This document shows, piece after piece, positions 7,019 through 15,928 of a stretch of DNA of 44,315 nt. This DNA comes from an uncultured Microcaldota archaeon (GTDB lineage Archaea > Micrarchaeota > Micrarchaeia > Burarchaeales > Fermentimicrarchaeaceae). The DNA lies in assembly GCA_903921825.1 (NCBI GenBank), contig CAIXRF010000038.1, forward strand, positions 1 to 44,315. Direction: 5' to 3'. The notes under the pieces were generated by a model. The model did not search any database and was not told the origin of the DNA. It saw only the letters and a list, made by a program, of their open reading frames with translations. Each line of letters begins with the position of its first letter. The stretch's first letter is position 1. The position numbers and the translations under genes are program-made.

Positions 7019-8266
7019 TTACTTTCCGAGCGCGGCTTCGGAGAGCTTGTAGGCGCAGTATTCTCCGCACATGGAGCACGCCTCGCTCCGGCTTTTCCTC
7101 CGTTTCCTGTATTCCTTCGCCTTTCCGTTCTCCAGCGCGAGCTCGAACTGCCTCTTCCAGTCCAGCTTCCACCTCGCCCTGCTCATCTCGAGGTCGCGCT
7201 TGGAGTCCATCCGCTTTATTATGTCCGCGGAGTGGGCGGCGATGCGCGCAGCTATGACCCCTTCGCGCACGTCGGCCAGGTCGGGGAGCGCGACGTGCTC
7301 GCTGGGCGTGACTACGCACAGGAAGTCCGCGCCCGCGGCGGCCGCAACAGTGCCTCCGATTGCCGCGCTTATGTGGTCGTAGCCAACGGCCACGTCGGTG
7401 ACGAGCGGGCCGAGCACGTAGTAAGGAACGCCAGCGCAGAGCCGTTTCTGCATGCGGACGTTCGCCTCTATCTTGCTCAGCGGCATGTGCCCCGGCCCCT
7501 CGCAGATGACCTGCACCCCTGCCTTCAGCGCGCGCTTCACGAGCTTTCCCTGCACGATGAGCTCGAGCATCTGCGCGCTGTCGCCCGCATCCGCGATGCA
7601 TCCTGGCCTGAGCGCGTCGCCAAGCGAAAGCACGACGTCGCGCTCCTTCAGGATTTCGAGGACGGCATCAAAATTCTCTAGGTAAGGATTCTCTTTCCTG
7701 TTCGCGGCCATCCACGCGGCGAGGAAGCACCCGCCGCGGCTGACCACCTTGAGCTCCCGTTTCTTCGCGAGCTCCGCACCCCTCGTCGTAATTGCGGCAT
7801 GGACTGTGACGAAGTCGGAGAGCTTGGCGTGCCTCTCGAGCGCGCGCAGGAAGTCTTCCTCATCCAGGTCCGCTATCCCCTTCCGCTTCTTCTTTCCATC
7901 GAGCATTGCAGAGTATATCGGAACGCTGCCCACTGGGATTCGTGAGGCGCGCGCAATCCTGCGGAGCAGGCCGTCCGCGTCGCCGGCTATGCTAAGGTCC
8001 ATCACCGTGTCCGCGCCCGCATCCTCCGCGGCCCTGGCCTTCGCGAGTTCCTCCCGCGGGCTGGCGCGGTCTGGCGACATGCCGACGTTCGCGTTCGTCT
8101 TCGTCCTCAGCCCTTCGCCGATGCCGACGGCATTTCCCCTCCGCATCAGGACGATCCTGCCCGCGGCGGCCTTCCGCCTGACGAAGTCCGCACTGAGCCC
8201 CTCGGCCTTCGCGACTTCCTTGGCCTCGGGCGTGAGAATACCTTTGCGGGCATCGAGAATCTGCAT
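7019..8266 (-). CDS. thiC: Phosphomethylpyrimidine synthase ThiC
   Basis: A 415-aa radical SAM enzyme of thiamine synthesis that rearranges 5-aminoimidazole ribotide into the HMP-P pyrimidine. Recognisable segments are Thr-Lys-Thr-Asn-Ala-Asn-Val-Gly near residue 55, the Asp-Thr-Val-Met-Asp-Leu-Ser strand, Cys-Glu-Gly-Pro-Gly-His-Met-Pro and a Gly-Tyr-Asp-His-Ile-Ser-Ala-Ala-Ile-Gly-Gly segment. The C-terminal 4Fe-4S motif uses Cys397, Cys400 and Cys404, a CX2CX3C spacing one residue shorter than the CX2CX4C of E. coli-type ThiC. The length matches the short archaeal/clostridial form. The ATG is 27 nt from a TATA-like box shared with the divergent M20 gene, which suggests a leaderless mRNA. 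There is no room for a TPP riboswitch, and no other thiamine gene is nearby. Confidence 0.92.
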   Translation of the reverse strand: MQILDARKGILTPEAKEVAKAEGLSADFVRRKAAAGRIVLMRRGNAVGIGEGLRTKTNANVGMSPDRASPREELAKARAAEDAGADTVMDLSIAGDADGLLRRIARASRIPVGSVPIYSAMLDGKKKRKGIADLDEEDFLRALERHAKLSDFVTVHAAITTRGAELAKKRELKVVSRGGCFLAAWMAANRKENPYLENFDAVLEILKERDVVLSLGDALRPGCIADAGDSAQMLELIVQGKLVKRALKAGVQVICEGPGHMPLSKIEANVRMQKRLCAGVPYYVLGPLVTDVAVGYDHISAAIGGTVAAAAGADFLCVVTPSEHVALPDLADVREGVIAARIAAHSADIIKRMDSKRDLEMSRARWKLDWKRQFELALENGKAKEYRKRRKSRSEACSMCGEYCAYKLSEAALGK

Positions 8267-8288
8267 AAACGGACACCTTGCGCAGGAG

Positions 8289-8297
8289 TTTTTATTA
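8289..8297. promoter_or_regulatory. Shared TATA-like box between thiC and the M20 peptidase gene
   Basis: The sequence tttttatta is the only AT-rich element in the 59-bp divergent intergenic region. It lies about 27 nt from the thiC ATG and about 33 nt from the M20 ATG. Confidence 0.45.
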
Positions 8298-8325
8298 CCC
8301 AGCAGTTAAATGGCTTTTGATTCGC

Positions 8326-9489
8326 ATGAACTGGGAACTGAAGCTCCTGTCGAAGCTGGTGGCGCTCGACACGGACTCGACGAAGAGGTCGAACTACTCG
8401 GAGTGCGCCGAACTCATAAAGGATGAGGCGGAAGGCTGTGGGTTTGCCGCGCGGATATGCGACGCGAAGAGGCTTGCGGAGGATGGGAAGCCGCGGCCGA
8501 ACGTAGTGGTTGATTTGGAGGCGGGGGCGAGGCAGACGCTCATCATCGCCACGCACTACGATGTCGTCCCCGCTGGGGGAGGGTGGAGGCGCCAGCCGTT
8601 CAAGCTGACCGTGGAGGGGGAGCGCGCATACGGGAGGGGCGCGAACGACGACAAGTCTGGGATAGTCGCAGCGCTCTCTGCGATGCGCGACCTGAGGAGG
8701 CTCGCGGAGTCGAAGGTGAACGTCCGGCTGCTCGCGACGTGCGACGAGGAGACGGGAGGGAAGCTCGGCGCGGGCTATCTCGCTGAGAGGGAGAAAATCC
8801 GGGGCAATGCGGTGCTCGTTGTGGATGCATCGCGCGATCTCATAGTGGGCGCGAGCGGGATAGTGTTCGGAAAAATTATTGTGAAGGGAAAGCAGGGGCA
8901 CGCAGGCTACCCGCACCGCGCGAAGAACGCGATAACGTATGCGCTGCCGTTCCTGCAGGACATGGAGAAGTTCGCGAGAATCCGCGAAAAGCACCTTTCC
9001 TTCCTAAAGGCGCCGAGGGGCGAGCCGAAGGAGCACCTGTGGGGCCGCTTCTCCATCACCATGCTGCGTGCCGGCGAAAAGGAGAACATAATTCCCGGAG
9101 AGGTGGAGGCGCGCTTTGACATGCGCCTCGTCCCCGAGGAGGGAACGAGGGGCGCGATAGACGAGCTGAAGGATTACTTCGGCAGGGCGAAGATAAGGAA
9201 CCAGGTTGATGCGCGGCTGCTGATTACTACGAAGCAGCCCGGCTACTACACGCGGCCTGACCACAAGTTCGTGGGCAATTTCCAGAAGGTCTTCCCGGAG
9301 GAGCCGAGCGCGATGCTCGGAGGGAACGACGGACGCTTCTTCACCGCGCGCGGAATACCCGCAATCTCGTTCGGGACGGGGAGGAAGGAATGCAACGTGC
9401 ACGGGAAGGACGAGTTCGTCTACCTGGATGACATCGAGCTCGTGAAGCACACGATATACAACCTGTGCGCGAACTGGGAGGATGTCTGA
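8326..9489 (+). CDS. M20 family metallopeptidase (ArgE/DapE-like)
   Basis: A 387-aa zinc aminoacylase/peptidase of the ArgE/DapE/CPG2 group. Metal-site residues are visible: His77 and Asp79 in Thr-His-Tyr-Asp-Val-Val-Pro, Asp108/Asp109 in Ala-Asn-Asp-Asp-Lys-Ser-Gly, the catalytic and ligand Glu141/Glu142 in Asp-Glu-Glu-Thr-Gly-Gly, and a late Cys-Asn-Val-His-Gly segment with the last His ligand. The dimerisation lid lies in the middle, starting at the Lys-Gly-Lys-Gln-Gly-His-Ala-Gly-Tyr-Pro-His motif. The substrate could be an acylated amino acid or a dipeptide. An in-frame TTG at 8278 lies before the promoter, so the ATG at 8326 is preferred. This gene opens a four-gene operon with overlapping starts and stops. 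Confidence 0.88.
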   Translation: MNWELKLLSKLVALDTDSTKRSNYSECAELIKDEAEGCGFAARICDAKRLAEDGKPRPNVVVDLEAGARQTLIIATHYDVVPAGGGWRRQPFKLTVEGERAYGRGANDDKSGIVAALSAMRDLRRLAESKVNVRLLATCDEETGGKLGAGYLAEREKIRGNAVLVVDASRDLIVGASGIVFGKIIVKGKQGHAGYPHRAKNAITYALPFLQDMEKFARIREKHLSFLKAPRGEPKEHLWGRFSITMLRAGEKENIIPGEVEARFDMRLVPEEGTRGAIDELKDYFGRAKIRNQVDARLLITTKQPGYYTRPDHKFVGNFQKVFPEEPSAMLGGNDGRFFTARGIPAISFGTGRKECNVHGKDEFVYLDDIELVKHTIYNLCANWEDV

Positions 9490-10589
9490 TGCGCGAGATG
9501 TCGAACCTCGAGCTCCAGTGCGTCGTGCGCGAACTGGCGAAGGAGCTCGTGGGAGCGCGCATGCAGAAGTTCTACGAGCTTGGGGACGGCGAGTTCAGGC
9601 TCGAGCTCCACACGAAGGTTAGGGGAAGGCTGGACCTCGTGGTGGAGCTGAAGAAGAGAATCGGCCTCACAAGATTCATCAAGCCCGCGCCGAAGGAGCC
9701 CACGCAGTTCGCGATGCAGATGAGGAAGTGGCTGGAAGGCGCGGTTATAAGGAAGGTAGAGCAGTATGGGATGGACCGCGTCGCATATTTCGACCTCGAG
9801 AGGGGCGGGGAGAAGATGCGCCTTCTCTTCGAGATGTTCTCGGACGGGAACCTCATCCTCGCGCACGAAGACGATAAGATAATCGCCGCTTACAGGCATG
9901 AAGAGTGGAAGGACAGGGTGATAAGGCCCCGCAGCACATACATTTTTCCCTCGACAGGGAAGGTGAACCCCTTCGACCTCAGCGAGGCGAAGCTGCGCGA
10001 CGTCATGAATGAGAAGAAGCTCGCCGCATGCCTTGCGCAGCGCGTGAACCTCGGCTCGCAATACATTGAGGAGGTAATACGGAGGGCGAAGCTGCGGCCG
10101 GAGAAGCAGGCGGATACGCTTACGAACAAGGAGCTGTGGGAGCTGATGAACGGCTTCGTGGAAGTCTTCTGGGGGATAAACCGGCCCGAGCCGCAGGTCT
10201 ATTACAAGGACGGGAAGCCGTTCGACTATGCCCCTTTCCCGCTTGTGAGATACGAGGGGATTGAGAGCCGGGGATTCGCAACGATGTCCGAGGCGCTCGA
10301 TGAGTTCTGCGCGTCCGCTCCGCCTGCGCAGGCCGCAGAGACTGAGCTTGAGAAGAAAAGGAAGAAGCTGGAGTTCGCTCTGGGCGGGCAGCGGGAGGCG
10401 GTGAAGCAGCTGCGCGTGAGGGCTGAGGAGGCGAAGCTTGCGGGCGATAAAATATATGAAAGATACCAGGAAGTGGAGGCGCTGCTTGAACTGGTGCGCG
10501 GCAGGAAAGACTGGAGCGGAATAGAGCGCGAGCTCGGCGGGAAAGTGAAGATGGACCGCGCGAAGGGGAAGCTGGAGGTCGAGCTGTGA
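9489..10589 (+). CDS. NFACT-N domain protein, short form lacking NFACT-R (RqcH/Tae2/NEMF-like)
   Basis: A 366-aa relative of the ribosome quality-control factor RqcH/NEMF/Tae2, which binds the 60S/50S subunit carrying a stalled peptidyl-tRNA. The N-terminal NFACT-N domain is clear: Met-Ser-Asn-Leu-Glu-Leu, later Phe-Ala-Met-Gln-Met-Arg-Lys-Trp-Leu, then the strand Met-Leu-Phe-Ser-Asp-Gly-Asn-type segment and Pro-Phe-Asp-Leu. A helix-hairpin-helix-like region spans about residues 165-225 and a Lys/Glu coiled coil about residues 285-345. The protein stops there. The C-terminal NFACT-R (DUF814) domain of full-length archaeal proteins (about 650 aa) is absent, and no frameshifted remainder follows because TruD starts at once. 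The ATG overlaps the M20 stop by one base (TGATG). Confidence 0.8.
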   Translation: MREMSNLELQCVVRELAKELVGARMQKFYELGDGEFRLELHTKVRGRLDLVVELKKRIGLTRFIKPAPKEPTQFAMQMRKWLEGAVIRKVEQYGMDRVAYFDLERGGEKMRLLFEMFSDGNLILAHEDDKIIAAYRHEEWKDRVIRPRSTYIFPSTGKVNPFDLSEAKLRDVMNEKKLAACLAQRVNLGSQYIEEVIRRAKLRPEKQADTLTNKELWELMNGFVEVFWGINRPEPQVYYKDGKPFDYAPFPLVRYEGIESRGFATMSEALDEFCASAPPAQAAETELEKKRKKLEFALGGQREAVKQLRVRAEEAKLAGDKIYERYQEVEALLELVRGRKDWSGIERELGGKVKMDRAKGKLEVEL

Positions 10590-11818
10590 ACCTGCCCTAT
10601 CTCTCGCAAACGCCGGGAATCGGAGGCAGGCTGAAGGAGTTCGCAGAGGACTTCGTTGTGGAAGAGATAACCCTCCAGGGGAAGGTCCTGCGCGTTGGGA
10701 AGAAGGTGCGCATGGAGTCGGAGAAGGGCGAGTTCGCGCACTTCGTCCTCCAGAAGAGGAACTGGAACACGCTTCAGGCGCTGAAGGAGATATCGTGGAA
10801 GCTTGGTGTGAGCCAGAAAAGGTTCGGCTATGCCGGAACGAAGGACAGGGTCGCGCTGACCACGCAGCTCTGCTCCGCGTGGGGCGTGGAGCCGAAGCAG
10901 TTCCGCGGCCTCAGCCTGAAGGACATCGGGATAAACGGGGCGTGGAGCGCGGCCGGGCCGGTGAAGATGGGCGACCTGCTTGGGAACCACTTCACCATCG
11001 CGGTGCGTGGGATTGTGAAGGGAGCGAAGAGGAAGGTTGCGAAAATCAGGAAGGAGCTTGGGGGGCTCGTGCCGAACTATTTCGGCGAGCAGAGGTTCGG
11101 CAGCGTAAGGGCGAACACGCACATCGTCGGCAAGCTGATAGTTTCGGGCAACTTCGAGTCCGCGGTGATGACCTATCTCTGCTCAAGCGAAGGGGAGGGA
11201 AAGAAGGAGGCGCGCGACGCGAGGGAAAGGCTGGCATCCGAGATGGATTTCCAGTCCGCGCTGCGCTATTTTCCCGCGCACCTGAAATATGAGCGCACGC
11301 TCATCGCGCACCTCGCCGAGCACAAGAACGACCACGTGGGCGCGCTGAGGAGGCTGCCCCGCGGCCTTTCCCTGATGTTCGTGCATGCATACCAGTCATA
11401 CCTGTTCAATAGGATGCTTGCGAAGCGCGTTTCCGAGGGCCGGCTTTTGCCGGAGAAGGGCGCGCTCGCATGCCCTGCCGGCCCCTACGGGTTCCCGGAG
11501 GTCGGGAAGGCGTCGCCGTTCTCCGTAAAAAAGGCGAAGGGGAGGTTTGCAGTGGGGAGGATAATCGGCTATGAAAGCGGGAAGCTGAGCGCGGAGGAGG
11601 GCGAGGCCCTCGCATCGGAAGGGATAGCGCCGGAGGCTTTCTTCATAAAATCCTTCCCGGAGATAAGCGCGAAGGGCGCTCTCCGCCCGCTGTTCGTGCC
11701 GCTCAAGGATTTCAGGTTCAAGGAGGAGAAGGAGATGGGCAGGTTTTCCTTCGCGCTTCCGGCAGGCTCGTATGCAACGGTTGCGATGCGCGAGTTCATT
11801 GATGGGAAAGTGGTTTGA
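10586..11818 (+). CDS. truD: tRNA pseudouridine(13) synthase TruD
   Basis: A 410-aa TruD-family enzyme that makes pseudouridine at tRNA position 13. The catalytic motif Phe-Gly-Tyr-Ala-Gly-Thr-Lys-Asp-Arg places Asp87 at the active site. Other family marks are Asp22-Phe-Val-Val-Glu-Glu near the N-terminus, Gly-Asn-His-Phe-(T)-Ile, Pro-Asn-Tyr-Phe-Gly-Glu-Gln-Arg-Phe-Gly and a His-Ala-Tyr-Gln-Ser-Tyr-Leu-Phe-Asn segment after the TRUD insertion domain. The GTG start overlaps the NFACT stop by four bases (GTGA), so the two are translationally coupled. Confidence 0.93.
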   Translation: MNLPYLSQTPGIGGRLKEFAEDFVVEEITLQGKVLRVGKKVRMESEKGEFAHFVLQKRNWNTLQALKEISWKLGVSQKRFGYAGTKDRVALTTQLCSAWGVEPKQFRGLSLKDIGINGAWSAAGPVKMGDLLGNHFTIAVRGIVKGAKRKVAKIRKELGGLVPNYFGEQRFGSVRANTHIVGKLIVSGNFESAVMTYLCSSEGEGKKEARDARERLASEMDFQSALRYFPAHLKYERTLIAHLAEHKNDHVGALRRLPRGLSLMFVHAYQSYLFNRMLAKRVSEGRLLPEKGALACPAGPYGFPEVGKASPFSVKKAKGRFAVGRIIGYESGKLSAEEGEALASEGIAPEAFFIKSFPEISAKGALRPLFVPLKDFRFKEEKEMGRFSFALPAGSYATVAMREFIDGKVV

Positions 11819-13998
11819 TGAAAGCCGGGGGAAAGATTCTTGCGCTCATCTTCTTCGTCTTCCTAGCCTACCTCATCATCCATCTCGCGCAGATGAGGGA
11901 GATTGGGTTCAATTGGCTTTCGCCTCCGCAATCGCGCGAGATATTCCTCATGGACTACCCGAAGGAGGTCTATGGCGGAGGCGCATTCCTCGTCGGCTCG
12001 AACTTCCGGGCGGATTGCACGCTCTGCAATGCCACGCAAGTCGCGCTTGCGGACGGAGCGAACCGCGTAGATTTCACGGCATCGCTTTGCCCGGGGGAGG
12101 TTGTCCTTGCCTGCGGGGAGCGCAGCGTCTCCTTCAATTATTCGCTGCTCGCTGCGCGCAGCCAGGAATCCCTCAGCGCGTCGGCTGAGACGGAGGTCGC
12201 GAACAGGACGCTGCTTGTGAGGGTGCATGGTGAGGGGAAATCCAGCGGTTACCATCCGCTTCTCATTTTAATTGACGGAAAGGTTGCGGAAGCGCCGCTC
12301 TACAGGCTGGACGGCGCGTTTTCCGTCGAAGAGCGCATACCGGTGGAAAGCGGGGAGCACACGGTCGAGGTTTCATACAACGGCCAGAACATATACTCTG
12401 GCGGATTTTCAGTCCCGTCTACTTTCTCCCTTTCCGCGCTGGCGGCCGTGCTTGCGTCACTGCTCGCCGCATTCCTCGTCCGCGAAAGGCCGGTTGCCAA
12501 GGTCGCAATCGCAGGCGTCCTCCTTGCCGCATCTCTTGTCGTCGGCTTCGAGCTCTCAAAGTTCGGGCTTGATTTCCTCGTGCCGCTCGCCCTTGCCGGT
12601 GCGGCGGGCTATCTTTACTCAAGGCGGGGGAAGAGGAAGGAAACGAGGGGCAAGGCATCTGCCGAAGAAGGCCTCCTGCTCGATGCGGCGCGCGTAGGGG
12701 TTGCGTTTGCGTTCTTCATCCTGCTGATGAACATGTTCATTTCCACATACGACATCTGGGGCGCGTATTACTTCAGGCAGGCGGAGGAAACGCTCGCGCA
12801 CGGGACGACCGCCTACTTCGATGAGCTCAGCTACCTCGGCAGGCCCTTCACGTATCCACCGGTCTTCTTCGAGTTCGGCGCGCAGCTTGCCAGGGCAGCG
12901 GGCAGCGGCTTCGAAGGGATACGCGTGCCGCTTGACATGCTGCTCGCATTCAGCTTCGCCTCCAGCTCATTCCTGCTGTTCAGGAATTACGGGCGTGCGG
13001 AGAGGCTGCTGGCGGCGTTCCTGTTCATCTCGCAGTGGGCGTTCCTCCTCACGGCAAGCGGCATAGGGCTGCACATGCTCGCCTTCACGCTCCTCAACCT
13101 CTCGCTGCTTCTGGTCGAGGCCAGCCCTATCGCGAGCATAGCCTCGCTCGGGCTGGCGTTCGCCTGCCATCCAATAGCGCTCGTGTTCTTCCCGTTCTAT
13201 CTTTACGCGGTGAATGGCTTCCGTTTGGATTTGAGGCGCATGGTCGCGTGGCCCGCGCTCGCAGCCGTGCTCTCGCTCCCGTTCTACATCCCGATATTCA
13301 TGCGCGCTGGGCTGCCCTATGAGATTGTGCCGGGGCAGTGGGGATTCCTGCTGAGCTATGGCATAAGCGGGATGATGTTCGACTTCCAGTTCCTCCTTCC
13401 GCTTTTCGCCGCAACCGCGCTCTTCGGCCTTGCGACGCCGAAGTACCGCTTCCCCTCGCTCCTGCTCCTCGGCCTGCTGTTGTTCAACGCATTCGTTTCC
13501 CTCCGCAGCGATCTCATCGTCGCGATGCTCGGCGCCGCGCTCTTCCCCGCGGTCTTCGGGAAATGGCTGAAGGACTGGAGGGTTGTTGCCGCGCTTTTCG
13601 CGCTCTACATCCTGCCGAACTTCATCCTCGGCGCAGTCGTGCTTTCGGGCACTGGCTATTACTGCTCGTGGGGCCTTGCAAACGAGATGTGCGCCTCGCC
13701 CATGGAATACATCTCGCTCTACTCTCCCGGCAGCTCAAGGGTTGCGGTGGACCCGGTCTATGGCCACGTAGAGGCATGGATAGGGAGGCGGGCAGTGCTG
13801 GCGGACCTGTATGTGGAGTATGCGGACTTGGATAAATTCAAAGCGGAGAACGACTTCTACAGCAAGGGTGACGAGTCCGCATTCGCACATTACGGAATAG
13901 ATTACGCGGTAGTCGACGCGACCATGCGCCATTCCGCGTCCGGCGACCGCGTTTATGACAATGCCTACATCCAGGTGTTCAGGCGCAATGGCGGCTGA
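11818..13998 (+). CDS. GT-C-like integral membrane glycosyltransferase with N-terminal extracytoplasmic domain
   Basis: A 726-aa membrane protein. Residues 6-24 form a membrane anchor. Residues 30-200 form an extracytoplasmic beta-rich domain with four Cys and several Asn-X-Ser/Thr sites. Membrane segments follow near 204-222, 227-244, 250-268 and 290-310, then about eight more up to residue 620. Asp312 in Tyr-Asp-Ile-Trp, just after a membrane segment, is in the position of the first-loop acidic motif of GT-C enzymes, and Thr-Tyr-Pro-Pro-Val-Phe-Phe follows as in PMT/ArnT-like proteins. A soluble domain of about 100 residues ends the protein. The donor would be a lipid-linked sugar, which is inferred. 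The ATG overlaps the truD stop by one base. Confidence 0.65.
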   Translation: MKAGGKILALIFFVFLAYLIIHLAQMREIGFNWLSPPQSREIFLMDYPKEVYGGGAFLVGSNFRADCTLCNATQVALADGANRVDFTASLCPGEVVLACGERSVSFNYSLLAARSQESLSASAETEVANRTLLVRVHGEGKSSGYHPLLILIDGKVAEAPLYRLDGAFSVEERIPVESGEHTVEVSYNGQNIYSGGFSVPSTFSLSALAAVLASLLAAFLVRERPVAKVAIAGVLLAASLVVGFELSKFGLDFLVPLALAGAAGYLYSRRGKRKETRGKASAEEGLLLDAARVGVAFAFFILLMNMFISTYDIWGAYYFRQAEETLAHGTTAYFDELSYLGRPFTYPPVFFEFGAQLARAAGSGFEGIRVPLDMLLAFSFASSSFLLFRNYGRAERLLAAFLFISQWAFLLTASGIGLHMLAFTLLNLSLLLVEASPIASIASLGLAFACHPIALVFFPFYLYAVNGFRLDLRRMVAWPALAAVLSLPFYIPIFMRAGLPYEIVPGQWGFLLSYGISGMMFDFQFLLPLFAATALFGLATPKYRFPSLLLLGLLLFNAFVSLRSDLIVAMLGAALFPAVFGKWLKDWRVVAALFALYILPNFILGAVVLSGTGYYCSWGLANEMCASPMEYISLYSPGSSRVAVDPVYGHVEAWIGRRAVLADLYVEYADLDKFKAENDFYSKGDESAFAHYGIDYAVVDATMRHSASGDRVYDNAYIQVFRRNGG

Positions 13999-14010
13999 GC
14001 TGCAGGCAGA

Positions 14011-15519
14011 TTAGCCCGTGAAATAGGCAAAGAATAGTGGGGAGGAGAAGAGCAGACCGTACCACGAAATCCAGAAGGCGCTTGAGATGTCGGAATTGAC
14101 GAAAAGCACCGCAGCGGCGGCCAGGAGCAGGACGGCGAACGTGGTCTCTACTGCACTGAGCCGCAGGGCCTTTAGGAAAGGCATTCCCCTGGTGCCATTT
14201 CTCTTTATCACTAGGAAATCCGCGCGCGAATTCAGCAGCGCCGCAACCGCCGCTTTCGCCCTCACGAATGCGACGCCGAAGTTGAGGAAGTAGGCTATGA
14301 ATCCTATCGTGAATGAGTTGAAATATACCTTCGCAATTATCAGCGCCGCAAGCAGCATCGTCACTATGGACAGGGCGCTTAGTATCTCGAGCTGGAACTT
14401 AATCGAAAGCGGGACGAGGAGCTTCTCCACCATCATCTGCGCTGTTGAGACGTCCGCAAATGCCATGAGCACGGTCAGCAACGCGAATATTATGAACACC
14501 GCCGAGAGGTAGTGGAGCCCGAATATGAGCGTTATGTAATCCATGTGCTTGCGCGCGGGAAGCTTCGTGAAGTTCGCGAGGTATTTCCCTATGAGCTGCG
14601 TGTTCCCGAAGTTGTATCTCCACTGCTGGGCCGCGAACCCGGTGAAGTTCTCTATCGGCGCACCGAGCGCGTAGACCTTTGGGATGTAGACCCCGCGGTA
14701 GCCGCTGATGTCCGCCTTGAGCGAGAATGCCGCGTCTTCGACAACGCAGTCGTCGAACCCTCCCAGCTTCTTCACTATGCTCGTGCGCAAAACTCCGCAG
14801 GAGCCTGCGAACAGGGCGTTCTCCTGGTGCGCCCTGGAAGGCTGCACGAAGTTCGAGAAGAATGCGTGCGTCGAGTCCACGGTGTTTGCGAACAGCGAGC
14901 CCCTCGCATATCTCTTCGAGGTCTGGACGTAGGCGATGTCGCCCTCGCGGAACTGGCACAGCGTCTCCCTCAGGAACGAGGGCTCCGCCAGCATCTCGTC
15001 TGCGTCGAAAATCGCGATGAACTCCTCCTTCGCGCCTTTCAGGAATTCGTTCAGCGCTCCGCCCTTGAACCCGCGCCTGTTGTCCCTGTGCTGCAGGGCC
15101 ACGCCCTCCTTCTTGCAGAATGCGGAAAGCTCGCGCACTATCTCCGGCTTCGTGGAATCGTCAAGCAGGTAATAGCTGATTTTCTCTCGCGGATAATCGA
15201 GCGCCTTGAGCGAGTTGATGGTCTGTTCGACCGTCTCCGGCTCCTCGTTGTAGCTGGCGACCACCACCGCAACGCTCGGGAACCGCTCCAGCGGAGTTAT
15301 CTTGTAGTTCCGGTAGAGGTAGGATTTGTAGAAGTATATGCTGCCCATCGTGTTGAAGAAGAACGCTATCACCGCCAGCAGGAGGAACAGGGCGGACAGC
15401 AGCTTGAGGTAAAGCGTGGGCGTGAAAAGCAGCAGGTATACTCCGAAAAGTATCGCAATCAGCGAAAAGAAGACTACGAAGCCTATCAGGAAGTACCTCT
15501 TCGCAAGTTCGATGTCCAT
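14011..15519 (-). CDS. GT2-family processive glycosyltransferase (cellulose synthase-like)
   Basis: A 502-aa membrane enzyme. Two N-terminal membrane segments (about 9-31 and 36-58) precede a GT-A domain with Ala-Ser-Tyr-Asn-Glu-Glu, Asp120-Asp121-Ser, the metal-binding Asp172-Ala-Asp174, the catalytic-base pair Glu261-Asp262 and a Gln298-Gln-Trp-Arg301 motif like the Q(Q/R)xRW of processive GT2 enzymes. Several membrane segments follow from about 325 to 500. This layout is typical of enzymes that make and extrude a polysaccharide or add sugars to a lipid carrier. The gene is convergent with the GT-C-like gene, separated by 12 nt. GAGG precedes the ATG as a ribosome binding site. Confidence 0.88.
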   Translation of the reverse strand: MDIELAKRYFLIGFVVFFSLIAILFGVYLLLFTPTLYLKLLSALFLLLAVIAFFFNTMGSIYFYKSYLYRNYKITPLERFPSVAVVVASYNEEPETVEQTINSLKALDYPREKISYYLLDDSTKPEIVRELSAFCKKEGVALQHRDNRRGFKGGALNEFLKGAKEEFIAIFDADEMLAEPSFLRETLCQFREGDIAYVQTSKRYARGSLFANTVDSTHAFFSNFVQPSRAHQENALFAGSCGVLRTSIVKKLGGFDDCVVEDAAFSLKADISGYRGVYIPKVYALGAPIENFTGFAAQQWRYNFGNTQLIGKYLANFTKLPARKHMDYITLIFGLHYLSAVFIIFALLTVLMAFADVSTAQMMVEKLLVPLSIKFQLEILSALSIVTMLLAALIIAKVYFNSFTIGFIAYFLNFGVAFVRAKAAVAALLNSRADFLVIKRNGTRGMPFLKALRLSAVETTFAVLLLAAAAVLFVNSDISSAFWISWYGLLFSSPLFFAYFTG

Positions 15520-15556
15520 TTTCCGGTCCTCTGGGGATAGGTTTTCCCTCGCTCCA

Positions 15557-15567
15557 TTTATATATTA
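15557..15567. promoter_or_regulatory. Bidirectional TATA box between GT2 and DUF424 genes
   Basis: The sequence tttatatatta lies about 43 nt from the GT2 ATG and about 63 nt from the DUF424 start. Both genes have Shine-Dalgarno-like sites, so both probably have short leaders. Confidence 0.5.
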
Positions 15568-15624
15568 TGCCCGTGAAAGGCGGAAAAGCGCCCGGCGGCC
15601 GGCCGGTCGCGCGAGGTGTGCGCG

Positions 15625-15927
15625 GTGTACCTGAAGCTCCACGAGAATGATGCGGGAAAGAGCGTCATTGCCGCACTCTGCGACAAGGAACTGCTCGGGA
15701 AGGTGTATCGCGAGAAAGAGCTAGTTCTCGACCTGGAACGCTACGCCGCGTTCTACAAGGGGGAGATTACCGGCGAGGAGGAGGCTGCGCGGGCGCTTAA
15801 GAAGGCCGTATCCATGAACCTGGTCGGCAGGCGCTCCGTCGGGCTCGCGCTGAAGCTCGGGCTCGCCGGGAAGGGCGAGGTTAGGAAAATAAGCGGCATT
15901 CCGCATTTGCAGATATACCGCATCTAA
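15625..15927 (+). CDS. DUF424 family archaeal protein
   Basis: A 100-aa protein matching the archaeal DUF424 pattern: an N-terminal Tyr-Leu-Lys-Leu-His strand, Ala-Leu-Cys-Asp-Lys-Glu-Leu-Leu-Gly-Lys, an acidic middle with Tyr-Lys-Gly-Glu, and a C-terminal Ile-Pro-His-Leu-Gln-Ile-Tyr-Arg-Ile. DUF424 proteins are small, nearly universal in archaea and sometimes suggested to act in translation; their role is not established. Two GTG starts are possible (15616 and 15625). The second is chosen because GAGGTG ends 6 nt before it and the protein then starts like other members. The stop is 1 nt from the stop of the convergent lipoprotein gene. Confidence 0.8.
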   Translation: MYLKLHENDAGKSVIAALCDKELLGKVYREKELVLDLERYAAFYKGEITGEEEAARALKKAVSMNLVGRRSVGLALKLGLAGKGEVRKISGIPHLQIYRI

Positions 15928-15928
15928 A

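Noticed and set aside
8267-8325. TPP riboswitch upstream of thiC
   Set aside because: The divergent space is only 59 bp and the predicted transcript is leaderless, so there is no room for the aptamer.
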